Below are positions 37,628 through 44,811 of a stretch of 53,272 nucleotides of DNA, piece after piece. The notes below the pieces were generated by a model. The model saw nothing but the letters and a program-made list of their open reading frames with translations. It ran no database searches and was not told the DNA's origin. How positions within the stretch are numbered: the first letter of the stretch is position 1; every line of letters begins with the position of its first letter. Source of the DNA: Bacteroidota bacterium. GTDB lineage: Bacteria; Bacteroidota; Ignavibacteria; Ignavibacteriales; Melioribacteraceae. The position numbers and the translations under genes are program-made. The DNA lies in the NCBI GenBank assembly GCA_021824635.1, contig JAKAKD010000091.1:1-53272 (forward strand). The letters run 5' to 3'.

Positions 37628-37676
37628 CTCGTATCAAAAGCATCAATTGATTATATGATAAGTGCCTTTGAGACGA
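37628..37676. repeat. Small inverted repeat resembling the IS1182 ends
   Basis: CTCGTATCAAAAGCA on the left and TGCCTTTGAGACGA on the right (reverse complement TCGTCTCAAAGGCA) form an imperfect inverted repeat with a spacer of about 20 bases. The core TCTCAAA-type sequence is like the insertion-sequence ends 85 bases away, so it may be a miniature or relic of the same family. Confidence 0.35.
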
Positions 37677-37682
37677 CTTCGT

Positions 37683-39122
37683 TTACAAGCCTTCCGCGCT
37701 CAATAACAAACTCATAATTGCAATTGCCGCAGAACCAAGTTCCATTTCTCTCGGATGAACCGCTGAAAAAACATCATTGGCGGAATGATGCAAATCCATG
37801 TAACGCTGATCATCCGGTACATAACCAAGAAGCGCTTTTGCATTTTTAATTTGTCCAACATCGCCGCCACTTCCACCATTACGTATCCAATCAATGTTTG
37901 CTTTGTTTAATATTGGCAGCCAGTTTTGCATTTTCCGCAATGATAATGAGTCGGTTGTTACATAGAAACCACGAGGAGTAAACGCACCGCGGTCAGACTC
38001 AATAGCTGCCAAATGTTTATCATTTGATGAAGCGGCAAATTTGCCATATTCTATTCCGCCTCTTAGTCCGTTCTCTTCATTAATAAAAAGAACACAACGG
38101 ATTGTCCTTTTCGGTTTAACTCCGTTTTCTTTTAATAGATTTAAAGCTTCCATTGTTTGAAGCGAAGGTCCACCATCGTCATGCGCCCCGCAACCTTTAT
38201 CCCAGCTGTCAAAATGCCCGCCAACAACAATTATCTCGTCCGGTTTTTCAGAACCGGTTAACTGACCGATAACATTATATGACTGTGCTTCCGGAAAATT
38301 TTTGCAACTCATCTTTAAAGTAATTTTCAAATCCGGTTCTTCTTTTATTGCTTTGCTTAAAAAATCTGCGTCAATAACACCAATGGCGGCACTTGGAATA
38401 TTGGGAACTCCGTCTTGATAGTTCATTACACCTGTGTGCGGGATATTATCATAACTGGATTGAATTGACCGCACAATAGCTCCGATAGCTCCAACTTTAG
38501 CCGCTTCAATAGCGCCATTCATTCTTTGATCTACGGCTTTCCCATATCCTTCAAAGGTGCTGAGTAATCCGTTATCAAAAGGTCTATTGTAGAAAATTAT
38601 TTTTCCTTTGGCTTTATCTCCAAGAGCTTTTGCTTCATCCAAACTTTTTACTTCTATCAATTCTGCAGTAATTCCTTTTGCAGGAGTTCCTATACTCCCG
38701 CCAAATGAAGCAATTGTAAGTTTTTTATTTTTATATTTTTTAGAACTAGAGACAAAGGCGTTTTCTATTTTACCGCGTTCCCACTTTGGAACCATTACAG
38801 GTTGTAACCAAACGGAATCGAAACCGAGCGATTTCATTTTTTTTTCAGCCCAGTGTATTGCCTTTAAGGATTTTTCTGAACCGCTTAATCTTGGACCAAT
38901 ATTGCAAAGTTCCTTGAGCCAATCATAACCTTTCCTTTCAGTCAAAGCTTTCCGTACAATCGTACGTGCTAGTTCATTATAGCTTTGTAATTTGTTAGTG
39001 GAAAGTTGTTGGGAGTTTATAGTTGTATATAATGTAAAAAAAATGAGTATAGTGAAAAAAAATTTTCTTCGAGGGATTTTTATGAAGGTCAAGTTATGCC
39101 TCGTAATTTTATTTGCGGGCAA
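37683..39122 (-). CDS. M28-family metallopeptidase (carboxypeptidase Q-like) with PA domain
   Basis: A secreted zinc exopeptidase of up to 479 residues. A hydrophobic signal (KFFFTILIFFTLYTTINS, about 20-37) is followed by a helical pro-like region, a PA domain (about 150-265) inserted in the catalytic fold, and the M28 domain. Metal and catalytic residues are visible as His303/Asp305 (GGHFDSWD), Asp315 (GAHDDGGP), Glu349-Glu350 (INEENG), Asp377 (ESDRG) and His445 (DLHHSANDVF). The start is uncertain: a TTG at 39122 opens the frame and another TTG at 39092 has CGAGGC upstream; neither is an ATG. It lies downstream of rpmB on the same strand, with a terminator between them, so it is probably a separate unit. 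Confidence 0.88.
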   Translation of the reverse strand: MPANKITRHNLTFIKIPRRKFFFTILIFFTLYTTINSQQLSTNKLQSYNELARTIVRKALTERKGYDWLKELCNIGPRLSGSEKSLKAIHWAEKKMKSLGFDSVWLQPVMVPKWERGKIENAFVSSSKKYKNKKLTIASFGGSIGTPAKGITAELIEVKSLDEAKALGDKAKGKIIFYNRPFDNGLLSTFEGYGKAVDQRMNGAIEAAKVGAIGAIVRSIQSSYDNIPHTGVMNYQDGVPNIPSAAIGVIDADFLSKAIKEEPDLKITLKMSCKNFPEAQSYNVIGQLTGSEKPDEIIVVGGHFDSWDKGCGAHDDGGPSLQTMEALNLLKENGVKPKRTIRCVLFINEENGLRGGIEYGKFAASSNDKHLAAIESDRGAFTPRGFYVTTDSLSLRKMQNWLPILNKANIDWIRNGGSGGDVGQIKNAKALLGYVPDDQRYMDLHHSANDVFSAVHPREMELGSAAIAIMSLLLSAEGL

Positions 39123-39164
39123 AGTTATAATCGGCTCTTATTAAAATCAAACACAGTTTAAAAC

Positions 39165-39194
39165 AAAAAACCCCCGGCACAGCCGAGGGTTTTC
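39165..39194 (-). terminator. Rho-independent terminator after rpmB
   Basis: On the minus strand, CCCTCGGC and GCCGGGGG pair around TGT (one G-T), followed by TTTTTTG. It lies just after the ribosomal-protein gene. Confidence 0.85.
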
Positions 39195-39208
39195 GCAAAT
39201 GTAAATTT

Positions 39209-39448
39209 TTATCTCGCTTTAACTTTTTTCTCAAGAACAAGTTTTGCAAGATCAGCGGTTCCGTTTTTAGAAACAGTTCTCAAAGCGGCAGCAGTAACTC
39301 TGACGGTAACGAATTTATTCAATTCTTTAACCCAAATTCTTTTCTTTTGAAGATTCGGTAAAAATCTTCTTTTGCTTTTATTGTGCGCATGTGAAATGCT
39401 ACTACCACTTACCGGACCAACGCCAGATAGCTGACATTTTCTAGCCAT
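39209..39448 (-). CDS. rpmB: 50S ribosomal protein L28
   Basis: A 79-residue basic ribosomal protein of the large subunit. The N-terminus ARKCQLSGVGPVSGSSISHAH, KRRFLPNLQKKRIWV and RVTAAALRTVSKNG are all standard for the family. GAGG precedes the ATG. It is monocistronic here and has its own terminator; rpmG is not beside it. Confidence 0.97.
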   Translation of the reverse strand: MARKCQLSGVGPVSGSSISHAHNKSKRRFLPNLQKKRIWVKELNKFVTVRVTAAALRTVSKNGTADLAKLVLEKKVKAR

Positions 39449-39526
39449 TTAAAAACCTCTTTGTTTCAATTTTTGGTGGCGAAAAATAGTAAAAAATATA
39501 TTACCGAAAAAATATTTTGTAAAAAA

Positions 39527-39555
39527 TAAAAAGGCGGCATTTAGAGCCGCCTTTT
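39527..39555. terminator. Bidirectional terminator after ferritin
   Basis: Stem AAGGCGGC / GCCGCCTT with an ATTTAGA loop, with A-runs on the left and T-runs on the right. It ends the ferritin transcript on the minus strand. Confidence 0.8.
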
Positions 39556-39569
39556 CGGCTTGCTTAATA

Positions 39570-40061
39570 TTATTTAGCCCGCATTCCTAGTTCTCTATCC
39601 AGTAGAAAGAGGGAGGTCTTGTTATCCCCCAAAAGATTGAATTTATGAACAATCTGAGCTACTGTCGAGACTTCTTCGACCTGTTCGGTTACAAAGTAGT
39701 TCAAGAAAATATTGGTTGCATAGTCATTCTCCTGCATTGCAAGTGCCACAAGTTTGTTGATCCGGTCAGAAATATAAAGTTCATGTTTGTGAGCTTCTTC
39801 GAAAGCCTGAAGAGGGGATTTCCAAGATGATTTCGGTTTTTCGATAGCAGTAAGTGTAATTTTTCCTTCTACATCATTAACATATTTGTAAAATTTCATT
39901 GCATGGCAGTACTCTTCGCCGGATTGAACTTTCATCCATGCGGCAAGTCCGTTCCAATTCTCACTTTCTAAATATGCCGCCATAGAAAGGTACAAGTAAG
40001 AAGAAAAAATTTCTGCGTTGATTTGATCATTCAGTGCTTTTTGCATTTTGTCGGATATCAT
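39570..40061 (-). CDS. ftnA: Ferritin (FtnA-type)
   Basis: A 163-residue iron-storage protein that assembles into a 24-subunit shell and oxidises Fe(II). The di-iron centre residues occur at canonical positions: Glu17, Glu50, His53 (GEEYCHAMKF), Glu94, Gln127 and Glu130 (FVTEQVEE). Heme-binding methionines of bacterioferritin are not evident, so it is the non-heme type. GAGG precedes the ATG. The sequence upstream (40062-40250) shows no obvious Fur box, but I cannot exclude one. Confidence 0.96.
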   Translation of the reverse strand: MISDKMQKALNDQINAEIFSSYLYLSMAAYLESENWNGLAAWMKVQSGEEYCHAMKFYKYVNDVEGKITLTAIEKPKSSWKSPLQAFEEAHKHELYISDRINKLVALAMQENDYATNIFLNYFVTEQVEEVSTVAQIVHKFNLLGDNKTSLFLLDRELGMRAK

Positions 40062-40250
40062 ATTTACCTCTGTTATGTTTTTGATTAATGGATTTTGTCT
40101 TAAAATAACATATTCATTTGTGGTTAATTATTCAAATGGCTATTTAAACAACAACAAATGATAATAATTAGTTCTCTTTGATAGTTGAGTATGAAGTGAG
40201 TAATTTTATATTCATCAAAATATTAGCCCCGAATCAATAAATGAGGTAAA

Positions 40251-40973
40251 ATGAAATTTCTTTGGCGAACGATTAAATTTTTAATCTCATTATTTCTCAT
40301 ATATACTGCGTTTTCCGTTTTTGTGATATTATTTTTCAGAATAATTGATCCACCCGTTACAGCTTTCATTAATTCCAAAGCTGATGCGTTTATGGGTTTA
40401 TTCTCATTTTCTGATGTGAACCAGAAATCCGTAAAAATCCAAAATGTTTCTAAATATGCCGCCCTTGCAGTAATCGCATCGGAGGATCAAAAATTCTTTG
40501 AGCATTTTGGATTTGATTTTGAGCAGATAGAAAAAGCGATGAAAGAGAATGAGATGAAGAAAAATTTGAAAAAGAAGAGAGTAAGAGGTGCAAGCACTGT
40601 CTCGATGCAAGTTGCCAAAAATTTGTTCTTATTTCCCGGTAAAAATATTATGCGTAAGGGGATAGAAGCCTATTATACACTAATGCTTGAATTACTATGG
40701 AGTAAAGAAAGAATTATTGAAGTCTACTTGAACGTTGCCGAAATGGGGAATGGAATTTATGGAATAGAAGCGGCATCTAAAACTTATTATGGAAAACCGT
40801 CTATTAAATTAAATCCTGTGGAAGCTGCAACCATTATAGCAATTTTACCAAATCCAGAGAAACGCGACCCGAGAAGACCATCTTCATATTTGGTTAATAG
40901 ACGTGATAATATTTTGCAGCAGATGAATTTAATTGGCGGAGTCGGAATTCTAAAAGAGGATATTGATTATTAG
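40251..40973 (+). CDS. mtgA: Monofunctional peptidoglycan glycosyltransferase
   Basis: A 240-residue membrane-anchored GT51 enzyme that polymerises lipid II into glycan strands. The N-terminal anchor is FLISLFLIYTAFSVFVILFF (about 10-29). The catalytic glutamate is Glu78 in SEDQKFFEHFGFD, followed by GASTVSMQVAKNLFL and the second conserved glutamate region LELLWSKERIIEVYLN. No transpeptidase domain follows. GAGG precedes the ATG. The gene ends two bases before the convergent small secreted-protein gene. Confidence 0.95.
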   Translation: MKFLWRTIKFLISLFLIYTAFSVFVILFFRIIDPPVTAFINSKADAFMGLFSFSDVNQKSVKIQNVSKYAALAVIASEDQKFFEHFGFDFEQIEKAMKENEMKKNLKKKRVRGASTVSMQVAKNLFLFPGKNIMRKGIEAYYTLMLELLWSKERIIEVYLNVAEMGNGIYGIEAASKTYYGKPSIKLNPVEAATIIAILPNPEKRDPRRPSSYLVNRRDNILQQMNLIGGVGILKEDIDY

Positions 40974-40975
40974 AA

Positions 40976-41416
40976 TTATTTTATATCCGGACTTAAATAT
41001 TCGGAACTTTTCAACAATATTTTGGCAACATCGGAATTGCTGGTTATAGGATAGTTAAATATAAATTCAGGTTTGTTAACATTATGCTCATAGCTATACT
41101 GTTTTAAGACGTTGTTTTCACCATCATAATATATTATCTGCAAAATACTGTAACGCTTCATCTCTCTATTAATATGGTAGTAAGTTTTTACTTTGTAAAT
41201 ATCACCATCCACTTCTTCCATTGTCATAGGCGAATTCATTTCTTGCAGAGACCAAACATAGAATTCGTTCCCTGTAAAGGTTGATAATCCGGTAACATTG
41301 ATAAATAGTGATTGATTTTTTTCGATTATGATTGGTACCCAATTTTCGGAGGATGATTGCGCATGCAATAGACTTGCAGTTATTAGCAATAGAGTGATTA
41401 AAAATATTTTCCGCAT
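40976..41416 (-). CDS. Small exported protein, unknown function
   Basis: A 146-residue protein with a signal peptide MRKIFLITLLLITASLLHAQ. The mature part, ENWVPIIIEKNQSLFINVTG through TSNSDVAKILLKSSEYL, looks like a single beta-rich domain with no recognised family. I start it at the ATG at 41416, because the open frame above it runs through the tRNA-Ser gene, which cannot be coding. It begins only 23 bases from the tRNA 3' end, so it may be cotranscribed with the tRNA. Confidence 0.7.
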   Translation of the reverse strand: MRKIFLITLLLITASLLHAQSSSENWVPIIIEKNQSLFINVTGLSTFTGNEFYVWSLQEMNSPMTMEEVDGDIYKVKTYYHINREMKRYSILQIIYYDGENNVLKQYSYEHNVNKPEFIFNYPITSNSDVAKILLKSSEYLSPDIK

Positions 41417-41438
41417 AGCTGCAACATTCTTATTGTTG

Positions 41439-41525
41439 AGGAGAGAGAGGGATTCGAACCCTCGGTACCCTTGCAGGTACACTACCTTTCCAGGGTAGCC
41501 AGATAAACCACTCCTGCACCTCTCC
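41439..41525 (-). tRNA. tRNA-Ser (GGA)
   Basis: A class II tRNA. Acceptor strand GGAGAGG pairs with TCTCTCC (one G-T). The D-arm is CAG / CTG, the anticodon stem is CTACC / GGTAG with loop CTGGAAA (anticodon GGA), there is a long variable arm, and the T-arm is GAGGG-TTCGAAT-CCCTC. The discriminator base reads T, not the G usual for serine, and CCA is not encoded (TCA follows). Confidence 0.93.
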
Positions 41526-41589
41526 TTGTATTTCGGGCGCAAATATATTAAGAATTGACAGAAGAAAAAAATTTGTAATTAAATTGCGG

Positions 41590-42822
41590 TCAAAGAAAAA
41601 CTACTAAAAACTCAGATCCCACATTTTTTTCACTCTTTACAGAGATAGAAAGATTATTTAATTCAGCATACTTTTTAACCAGAGCCAGTGCTAAACCATT
41701 CCCTTCGAACTTACGTGAGTAACCGGTATCTTCTTGTGAGAATGGTTCAAAAATATGTTCAAGATAATCGGGAGAAATTCCTATTCCCGTATCGCTGACA
41801 CTGACACTCAATTTCCCATTATCGTTCTTAAATTGTTTGATATATACGCTTCCATGTTTTGTGAACTTAACGGCATTATCAATAATCTCTTGGAATATCT
41901 GATAGGTCATAAATTTATCACATAGGACTTCGTTCAAATCAGTTGTTCTCTCAAAGAAAAAAAGAAGTCCTTTCTCTTCGGCATTCAATCTGGAATTATT
42001 AACAACTTGACTTAAAATATCTTCTTCAAGTTTTATTTTCTCAATATGAATTTCATAATTACCCGATCTAACTTTTGACATCTCCATTATTTCGTCAATT
42101 GTTCTAATAATTCTGTTGCTTCCGTGTTCCAGCATCTCAAATATTTCTTTCATCTCTGCCGATTTTAGAAATGATTTTTGGCTCTTCAAAACTTCAAGAC
42201 TTCCTAAAATAATATTGAAGGGGGTTCTGATTTCATGAGACATTTGCAAGAGGAAATGATTTTTCAACATCTCAAATTTTTCTGCTTCCTGCTTTGCCAA
42301 TTCCAATTCGTGATTGATTGCAATCTGTTCTTGATGCATCAATGCATTATTAATCGCAATTGCCGAATGGATTGAGAGTGCTATCAGAAAATCTTCATCT
42401 CGTTGAGAAAATTTTCCGGATTGATTGTTGAGCAATTGTAAAACTCCGATTATTTCATTTCTACTGTTTCTAATAGGAAAACAGATAACACTTTGAGTTT
42501 TGTAACCGCTTATCCGATCATATTCTGAATTAAACCGCGGATCATCTTGAGCATTTTCAATATTAATAGTTTCACCGCTTTTAGCTACATAGCCGGCAAG
42601 ACCTTCTCCAATTTTCAAACGGATTTCATGAGTTTCTACACCAACTGCAATGAGCGACCACAATTCATTCTTTTCATTATCTATCAAATATAATGTCCCG
42701 CGGTCGGCGTTAGTTAGTTCTACAGCTACTTTAACTATATTATTTAAAACCTCTTTAACGCTTAGGTTGGAATTAACCAACTCAGCTGCTTTAATTATTT
42801 TTTGTAATTCGTCACTTTTCAT
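41590..42822 (-). CDS. GAF-domain sensor histidine kinase
   Basis: A soluble, 410-residue sensor kinase. An N-terminal GAF domain (about 20-160: ADRGTLYLIDNEKNELWSLIA, GEGLAGYVAKSGETI) is followed by a helical linker, the dimerisation domain with His196 in QMSHEIRTPFNIIL, and the ATPase domain (DNAVKFT N-box, DTGIGIS, EGNGLALALVKKY). The G2 box reads GNGLALAL, a little off the usual GxGLGLxL. No receiver domain or partner response regulator lies nearby, so it is an orphan kinase. The start ATG at 42822 lacks a strong ribosome binding site. What the GAF domain senses cannot be told from the sequence. Confidence 0.92.
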   Translation of the reverse strand: MKSDELQKIIKAAELVNSNLSVKEVLNNIVKVAVELTNADRGTLYLIDNEKNELWSLIAVGVETHEIRLKIGEGLAGYVAKSGETINIENAQDDPRFNSEYDRISGYKTQSVICFPIRNSRNEIIGVLQLLNNQSGKFSQRDEDFLIALSIHSAIAINNALMHQEQIAINHELELAKQEAEKFEMLKNHFLLQMSHEIRTPFNIILGSLEVLKSQKSFLKSAEMKEIFEMLEHGSNRIIRTIDEIMEMSKVRSGNYEIHIEKIKLEEDILSQVVNNSRLNAEEKGLLFFFERTTDLNEVLCDKFMTYQIFQEIIDNAVKFTKHGSVYIKQFKNDNGKLSVSVSDTGIGISPDYLEHIFEPFSQEDTGYSRKFEGNGLALALVKKYAELNNLSISVKSEKNVGSEFLVVFL

Positions 42823-42994
42823 AAGAAATTATTGAATATTGTTTCAGATAGAAGACATCTTAATTTAACTATTGAGTTGAATTAATCCAATCATTCAAAT
42901 GTAGTTTAATCGCCGATTAGAATGTAAATCACGAATTTCTGTTTTTCAATTGAGTTTTGTAAGTTGCGCTTCACAAAATCCATTTTAGTTGTAT

Positions 42995-43084
42995 GGAAAG
43001 GTGGCAGAGTGGTTGAATGCGGCAGTCTCGAAAACTGTTGTCCGGTTTACCGGATCGGGGGTTCGAATCCCCCCCTTTCCGCCA
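42995..43084 (+). tRNA. tRNA-Ser (CGA)
   Basis: Acceptor GGAAAGG pairs with CCTTTCC and is followed by G and an encoded CCA. The anticodon stem is GCAGT / ACTGT with loop CTCGAAA (anticodon CGA), and the long variable arm contains TCCGG-TTTA-CCGGA. The T-arm is GGGGG-TTCGAAT-CCCCC. Confidence 0.95.
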
Positions 43085-43089
43085 AATAA

Positions 43090-43140
43090 AATAAAGCCCA
43101 AAACGCAGCTAATATTTACTGTATTTGGGCTTTATTTTTT
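43090..43140 (+). terminator. Terminator after tRNA-Ser (CGA)
   Basis: AATAAAGCCCAAA and TTTGGGCTTTATT pair across about 20 bases and are followed by a T-run (TTTTTT). Confidence 0.8.
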
Positions 43141-43191
43141 ACCGCAATATATCACAGCTCATATTGTGATTGAAAAATTCTGGGAGAATCT

Positions 43192-44757
43192 ATGGTGCAG
43201 CAAATAGAATCATTAAATCCGGCAACAGGGGAGACACTTGGTTTTTCCAAACTGCATTCTGTTGAAGATCTAAAAGAAATGATTCTCCAAGCGCGAAAGT
43301 CTCAAAAATTTTGGGAACAACTTTCTGTTAACGAAAGAGTTAAACGTGTTCTAAAGATTAGAAATTTTCTGGTTGAAAACGCCGACCGCATTACAGAAAT
43401 AATTTTTCGCGATAACGGCAAAACACGTATTGATGCAATGGCAACCGAATTATTACCGGCTTCTATGGCGGTAAGTTACTATTGTAAAAATGCCAAACGA
43501 TTTTTGTCGGATAAAAAAAATTTCGGCGGAAATGTAATTCTGGTTAATAAACGAAGTAAGATTATTCGCGTTCCATTTGGAGTCGTAGGAATTATCTCCC
43601 CTTGGAATTATCCATTCTCAATTCCATTCTCCGAAGTTGTTATGGGATTACTTGCCGGCAATGCAGTTATCTTAAAAACTGCTACCGAAACACAAATGGT
43701 TGGGCTGATACTTAAAGAAGCCATCGAATATGCAAATCTTCCTAAAGGAATTTTTAATTATATAAATCTGCCGGGTAAGATAGCTGGTGATGCTTTTATT
43801 GATTACGGGATAGATAAAATATATTTCACCGGATCTGTAGCGATTGGAAAATATATGATGGGGAAAGCCGCCCAAACTTTAACTCCGATTGTTCTTGAAC
43901 TTGGCGGAAATGATGCAATGATTGTTTGTGAAGATGCCGATCCTTACCGTGCTGCTGCGGGCGCACTTTGGGGCGGATTTCAGAATGCGGGACAAACATG
44001 CTGCGGCATAGAACGTATTTATGTTCACGAAAAAATTTATGATAGCTTTATGAACATTCTTAAAGAAAAGATTGAAAACCTTCGTGTAGATTATGATAAA
44101 GACTTTAATTGTGATATCGGATGTATGACAACTGAGAGACAAATTGAAACTGTCAATAAACATGTTGAAGACGCACTGAGTAAAGGAGCAAAGATTTTTG
44201 CTCAATCAAAAATTCCAAAAGATAATAAACTCAAAAATTTTCTTTCGGCAACTGTTCTTACAAATGTTAATCACTATATGATGGTAATGAAAGATGAAAC
44301 ATTCGGTCCTGTTGTAGGTGTAATGAAATTTTCCGATTACGATGAAGCGATTAAGTTGGCGAATGATTCTCAACTCGGACTCACAGGCTCCGTATGGACT
44401 ACTAATTCTAAACGGGGAGAAGAGATAGCCAAACAGATTAAAGCAGGTGTTGTTGCAATAAACGATCATTCTGTGAGCCACGGTATGGCAGAAACAACTT
44501 GGGGTGGATTCAAAAATTCCGGAATTGGAAGAACTCACGGAAGAATCGGTTTTGACGGAATGACTCAACCACTAACAATTGTTCGAGATATTTTACCTTT
44601 CGTTAAGAAAGATTTATGGTGGCATCCATTCAATAAAAGTATTTATGATGGTTTGAAAGGTGTTATGAATTTGCTTTACGCTCAAAAATTTTCTGCACGT
44701 CTTAGTGGAGCTGTCTCACTCTTAAAAATTGTTCCTCGTATATTCCGGAAAGATTAA
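43192..44757 (+). CDS. NAD(P)-dependent aldehyde dehydrogenase
   Basis: A 521-residue cytoplasmic enzyme of the ALDH superfamily, oxidising an aldehyde to a carboxylate. Marks are SPWNYPFSIPFSEV, KTATETQMVGL, the FTGSVAIGKYM turn, the general-base Glu in LELGGND (about 237) and the catalytic Cys270 in GQTCCGIERI. GGGAG precedes the ATG. About 40 residues after the standard end (WHPFNKSIYDGLKGVMNLL) form an extra helical tail. The family is broad, resembling succinate-semialdehyde or fatty-aldehyde types, and the substrate is not assignable. Confidence 0.92.
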   Translation: MVQQIESLNPATGETLGFSKLHSVEDLKEMILQARKSQKFWEQLSVNERVKRVLKIRNFLVENADRITEIIFRDNGKTRIDAMATELLPASMAVSYYCKNAKRFLSDKKNFGGNVILVNKRSKIIRVPFGVVGIISPWNYPFSIPFSEVVMGLLAGNAVILKTATETQMVGLILKEAIEYANLPKGIFNYINLPGKIAGDAFIDYGIDKIYFTGSVAIGKYMMGKAAQTLTPIVLELGGNDAMIVCEDADPYRAAAGALWGGFQNAGQTCCGIERIYVHEKIYDSFMNILKEKIENLRVDYDKDFNCDIGCMTTERQIETVNKHVEDALSKGAKIFAQSKIPKDNKLKNFLSATVLTNVNHYMMVMKDETFGPVVGVMKFSDYDEAIKLANDSQLGLTGSVWTTNSKRGEEIAKQIKAGVVAINDHSVSHGMAETTWGGFKNSGIGRTHGRIGFDGMTQPLTIVRDILPFVKKDLWWHPFNKSIYDGLKGVMNLLYAQKFSARLSGAVSLLKIVPRIFRKD

Positions 44758-44764
44758 AAAAAAT

Positions 44765-44787
44765 GAGACGGTTCATTGAACCGTCTC
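44765..44787 (-). terminator. Terminator of the prolyl oligopeptidase gene
   Basis: A 10-bp stem GAGACGGTTC / GAACCGTCTC with an ATT loop. On the minus strand it is followed by ATTTTTTTT, so it serves the minus-strand gene; it may also stop transcription of the aldehyde dehydrogenase gene. Confidence 0.8.
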
Positions 44788-44811
44788 ACTCAAATATAAT
44801 CCGGCTATTCA

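Noticed and set aside
41417..41542. Upstream extension of the small secreted-protein gene
   Set aside because: These codons lie within the tRNA-Ser (GGA) gene and its flank. The signal peptide begins at the ATG at 41416.
42989..43207. 72-codon open frame on the + strand
   Set aside because: It overlaps the whole tRNA-Ser (CGA) gene and its terminator, so it is not a protein gene.
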